Source of the DNA: Nakamurella aerolata
GTDB lineage: Bacteria; Actinomycetota; Actinomycetes; Mycobacteriales; Nakamurellaceae
NCBI RefSeq assembly: GCF_013002705.1
Contig: NZ_JABEND010000001.1
Coordinates: 1-64,000 of the forward strand
Direction of reading: 5' to 3'
Length of the DNA: 64,000 nucleotides
In this document: piece by piece, positions 61,397 through 64,000 of the stretch
Numbering within the stretch: the stretch's first letter is position 1
Layout: each line of letters opens with the position of its first letter
Notes under the pieces: model-generated
What the model was told of the DNA's origin: nothing
What the model saw: the letters and a program-made list of their open reading frames with translations, nothing else
The model's database searches: none
Program-made: the position numbers and the translations under genes

Positions 61397-61548
61397 GTTG
61401 TGCTGTCCGGCCAGAGGTGCGCCATCGGTCCGGCGGCGAAGCGGCAGCGCCGAAGCCCCTTGCAGCGGAGACGGCCTCAGCGCCGTGCCACCTGCCGACG
61501 GCACCGCGCCGCCGGCCAGCAGCGCAAACGGCGAGCGCAACCAGATCA

Positions 61549-61581
61549 ATCAGAGCAAAATCAGAGCAAAATCAGAGCAAA
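61549..61581. repeat. 11-bp perfect triplicate at the 3' end of glgM
   Basis: Three exact copies of ATCAGAGCAAA (61549-61559, 61560-61570, 61571-61581). On the minus strand the first copy read contains the glgM stop codon (61572-61574). Confidence 0.9.
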
Positions 61582-62732
61582 CTGCGGTACAGCGCGACGG
61601 TCTGCTCGGCCACGGCGGTCCAGGAGAAATCGCGCACCGCGCGTTCCCGCCCGGCGACACCCATCGCGGCGGCCCTGGCCGGATCGTCCACCAGCGCGGT
61701 GACGGCGGCGGCCAGTTCGCGCCGGAAGGTGGACTCTTCGGCGGCGTCGTAGTGCACCAACAGCCCGGTCACCCCGTCCTGCACCACCTCGGGAATGCCG
61801 CCGACATCGGACGCGACGACGGCGGTCTCGCAGGCCATCGCCTCCAGGTTCACGATGCCGAGCGGCTCGTACACGCTGGGGCAGCAGAACACCGTCGCCG
61901 CCGACAGCACCTGCTTGACCTGGTCGAGGGTGAGCATCCCGTCCAGCCAGAACACCCCGGGCCGCGACGCCCGCAGCTCCTCGACGGCGGCGGTGGTCTC
62001 GGCGGCGATCTCCGGGGTGTCCGGGGCGCCCGCGCACAGCAAGAGCTGGGTGCCGGCCGGAAAGTCGTGGGCGGCGGCGATCAGGTGCCCGACGCCCTTC
62101 TGCCTGGTGATCCGGCCGACGAACGCCACGATCGGTGCGTCCAGGTCGACGCCGAGATCGGTGAGCAGCGACCGGTCGTCCACCGGTGCGTAGATGTCGG
62201 TGTCGATGCCGTTGCGGATCACGTGCACCCGCTCCGGGTCGAGCTCGGGATACACCTCTAGCACGTCGGCGCGCATACCGTCGGACACCGCCACCACCGC
62301 GTCCGCGCCCAGGTAGGCGGTGCGCTCCGCCCAGGACGAAAGCCGGTACCCACCACCGAGTTGCTCGGCCTTCCACGGTCTCCGCGGTTCCAGCGAGTGC
62401 GCGGTCGCCACGTGCGGGATGTCGTAGAGCAGCTTGCTCCAGTGCCCGGCCATGTTGGCGTACCAGGTGTGCGAGTGCACCAGATCGGCGGGCGTCGGGA
62501 CACCGACAGCGGCGGCCATCGCCAGGTCGACGTCGAGGGTGGCGAGCGCCGCGTTGGCGTCCGCCATGGCCGGCCCCGCCACGTGCCCCATGGCTCCCGG
62601 GCGGTCCGCCCCGAAGGCGTGCACGTCCACCTCGATGAGCTTGCGCAGTTCCCGCACCAGGTAGTCGACGTGCACCCCGGCACCGCCGTAGATGTCCGGC
62701 GGGAACTCCTTGGTCAGCAGTGCGGTCCGCAT
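61572..62732 (-). CDS. glgM: GT4 glycosyltransferase GlgM (alpha-maltose-1-phosphate synthase / glycogen synthase type)
   Basis: 386 residues from ATG 62732 (MRTALLTKEFPPDIYGGAGV); an ATG six codons earlier is less likely. GT4 landmarks: YGGAGVHVDYLVREL, HSHTWYANMAGHW, VISSD-like donor region FVGRITRQKGVGHLI, and the E-x7-E motif in CPSVYEPLGIVNLEAMACET. In mycobacteria the product of this gene (Rv1212c) uses ADP-glucose and glucose-1-phosphate to make maltose-1-phosphate for the GlgE pathway and can also extend glycogen. Divergent from glgC, which supplies ADP-glucose. Confidence 0.9.
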   Translation of the reverse strand: MRTALLTKEFPPDIYGGAGVHVDYLVRELRKLIEVDVHAFGADRPGAMGHVAGPAMADANAALATLDVDLAMAAAVGVPTPADLVHSHTWYANMAGHWSKLLYDIPHVATAHSLEPRRPWKAEQLGGGYRLSSWAERTAYLGADAVVAVSDGMRADVLEVYPELDPERVHVIRNGIDTDIYAPVDDRSLLTDLGVDLDAPIVAFVGRITRQKGVGHLIAAAHDFPAGTQLLLCAGAPDTPEIAAETTAAVEELRASRPGVFWLDGMLTLDQVKQVLSAATVFCCPSVYEPLGIVNLEAMACETAVVASDVGGIPEVVQDGVTGLLVHYDAAEESTFRRELAAAVTALVDDPARAAAMGVAGRERAVRDFSWTAVAEQTVALYRSLL

Positions 62733-62784
62733 GAACAGTGATCTTTGCACCTGCCTGCGGATGCCGGAGGGGTGCGCCGCCCAC

Positions 62785-62790
62785 TAGCCT
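62785..62790 (+). promoter_or_regulatory. -10 element before glgC
   Basis: TAGCCT ends 6 bases before ATG 62797; no ribosome site between, so a leaderless message is likely. The divergent gap to glgM is only 64 bases. Confidence 0.45.
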
Positions 62791-62796
62791 TCGAGC

Positions 62797-64000
62797 ATGG
62801 CCGCGAAGAAACCGAGAGTTCTTGGAATTGTCCTCGCCGGTGGGGAAGGCAAGCGGCTGTGGCCCCTGACCGCCGACCGGGCCAAGCCCGCTGTGCCGTT
62901 CGGCGGCAACTATCGGCTGATCGATTTCGTGCTGTCCAACCTGGTGAACGCCGACCATCTACGGATCTGCGTGCTGACCCAGTACAAGTCGCACTCGCTG
63001 GACCGGCACATCACCACCACCTGGCGGATGAGCCAAACTCTCGGCAACTACGTGACCCCGGTGCCGGCGCAGCAGCGCCTGGGGCCGCGTTGGTACACCG
63101 GCAGTGCCGACGCCATCTATCAGAGTTTGAACCTGGTGTTTGACGACGACCCCGACTACGTGGTGGTTTTCGGTGCCGACCACGTCTATCGGATGGATCC
63201 GTCGCAGATGGTGGCCGATCACATCGATTCGGGTGCCGACGCCACCGTCGCCGGGATCCGGGTTCCGCGTTTGGAGGCAACGGCTTTCGGCGTCATCGAC
63301 ACCGCCGAGGACGGCCGCAGGATCACCCAGTTCCTGGAGAAGCCCGCCGATCCGCCAGGGGTGCCGGACGATCCGTCGGTCGCCTACGCCTCGATGGGCA
63401 ACTATGTCTTCACCACCGACGCGCTGGTGGAGATGCTGCGCCGCGACGCCGCCGACGAGAACTCCATGCACGACATGGGCGGCAACATCATTCCGAACTT
63501 TGTCGACAAGGGCACCGCCAGCGTCTACGACTTCGCCCGCAACGAGATTCCCGGTGCCACCGACCGTGATCGCGGCTACTGGCGTGATGTCGGCACCATC
63601 GACTCGTATCGCGACGCGCACCTCGACCTGGTGTCGGTGCATCCAATCTTCAACCTTTACAACCAGGACTGGCCGATCATCACCTACCAGTCGCCGCTGC
63701 CGCCGGCCAAGTTCGTCGAGGACGGCATCGCCAAGGAATCGATGATCGGCGCCGGCACCATCATCTCCGGTGGCGAGGTGAACCGGTCGGTGCTGTCGCC
63801 GGACGTCCGGGTGCAGGCCGGCAGTCAGGTGGACGGCTCGGTGATCATGGACGGGGTCCGGATCGGACGAAATGCGGTGGTGCGCAACGCGATTCTGGAC
63901 AAGAACGTGATGCTGCCGGACGGCGCGACCGTAGGGGTGGACATCGAACGCGACCGGGACCGGTTCACCGTCACCCCGTCAGGGATCACCGTTGTCGGCA
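62797..64000 (+). CDS. glgC: Glucose-1-phosphate adenylyltransferase, 3' end beyond the window
   Basis: ATG 62797 opens [20 protein letters not shown]; 401 codons are present and the frame is still open at base 64000 (the family has about 405-410 residues, so only a few are missing). GlgC makes ADP-glucose from ATP and glucose-1-phosphate. Motifs: [20 protein letters not shown] (pyrophosphorylase loop and allosteric Lys), [24 protein letters not shown] (metal Asp), [27 protein letters not shown], and a C-terminal left-handed beta-helix with [20 protein letters not shown]. Confidence 0.95.
   Translation, partial: MAAKKPRVLGIVLAGGEGKRLWPLTADRAKPAVPFGGNYRLIDFVLSNLVNADHLRICVLTQYKSHSLDRHITTTWRMSQTLGNYVTPVPAQQRLGPRWYTGSADAIYQSLNLVFDDDPDYVVVFGADHVYRMDPSQMVADHIDSGADATVAGIRVPRLEATAFGVIDTAEDGRRITQFLEKPADPPGVPDDPSVAYASMGNYVFTTDALVEMLRRDAADENSMHDMGGNIIPNFVDKGTASVYDFARNEIPGATDRDRGYWRDVGTIDSYRDAHLDLVSVHPIFNLYNQDWPIITYQSPLPPAKFVEDGIAKESMIGAGTIISGGEVNRSVLSPDVRVQAGSQVDGSVIMDGVRIGRNAVVRNAILDKNVMLPDGATVGVDIERDRDRFTVTPSGITVVG

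Overview
The window is high-GC DNA from an actinobacterium. Three blocks have the gene order known from Mycobacterium tuberculosis and relatives: tsaC-wecA-atpI-atpB/E/F/H/A/G/D/C-DUF2550-cob(I)alamin adenosyltransferase-murA (Rv1301 to Rv1315 order), then DUF3107/TetR, DUF3152-MoeZ-TIGR02569-AdnA-AdnB (Rv3208A to Rv3201c order), then FolP2-type DHPS, Rv1209-like protein, Tag, DUF3117, GlgM and GlgC (Rv1207 to Rv1213 order). NucS, GTG starts, ATGA/GTGA overlaps and apparently leaderless promoters fit this. The separate blocks joined together, with no mycolate-type genes, suggest a lineage outside Mycobacteriaceae (Nakamurella-like is a guess).

Bases 1 to about 13,700 are accessory and worn. 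They hold the 3' end of a GlcG/HbpS-type gene, a tatC broken by a 29-bp tandem duplication, a tatA/B stub, an FAD amine oxidase, a formaldehyde-dehydrogenase-type operon (ADH, DJ-1/PfpI, truncated monooxygenase) facing a PucR-type regulator, an ISL3-family insertion sequence set in AT-richer DNA with coding remnants, an unrecognised 452-aa protein, an ECF42-type sigma factor with two YCII/DGPF proteins, and a Nudix hydrolase with small ORFs.

Bases 13,712 to 21,816 (minus strand) form a cell-wall sugar salvage cluster: NamZ-type exo-muramidase, beta-lactamase-fold AmiE-like hydrolase, RpiR/MurR-type regulator, MurQ etherase, and an ABC sugar importer (lipoprotein plus two permeases, no ATPase). 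It parallels the Bacillus subtilis murQ-murR-murP-amiE-nagZ-namZ operon but has an ABC importer in place of the PTS protein MurP. The murQ promoter looks leaderless, with a palindrome between its -35 and -10 elements. This is the best candidate for an under-described system.

Bases 22,039 to 37,510 are core genes: tRNA modification, polyprenyl-phosphate sugar transferase, the whole F0F1 ATP synthase operon (with a 29-bp-stem hairpin between atpD and atpC), MurA carrying Asp in place of the catalytic Cys, and NucS. Between murA and nucS lies an orphan AbiEi/DUF559-type gene framed by inverted copies of a REP-like hairpin.

Bases 37,511 to 64,000 hold the TetR, a LigD-polymerase-like protein without its metal-binding motif, a DUF1023 hydrolase pair, an alpha/beta hydrolase, DUF3152 protease-like protein, MoeZ, AdnAB recombination helicase-nuclease, FolP2, Tag, a PaaG-like hydratase and the glycogen/maltose-1-phosphate genes. 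Many different short tandem repeats lie between or inside these genes, and perfect actinobacterial DnaA boxes occur at three intergenic spots. No tRNA, rRNA or CRISPR array was seen.
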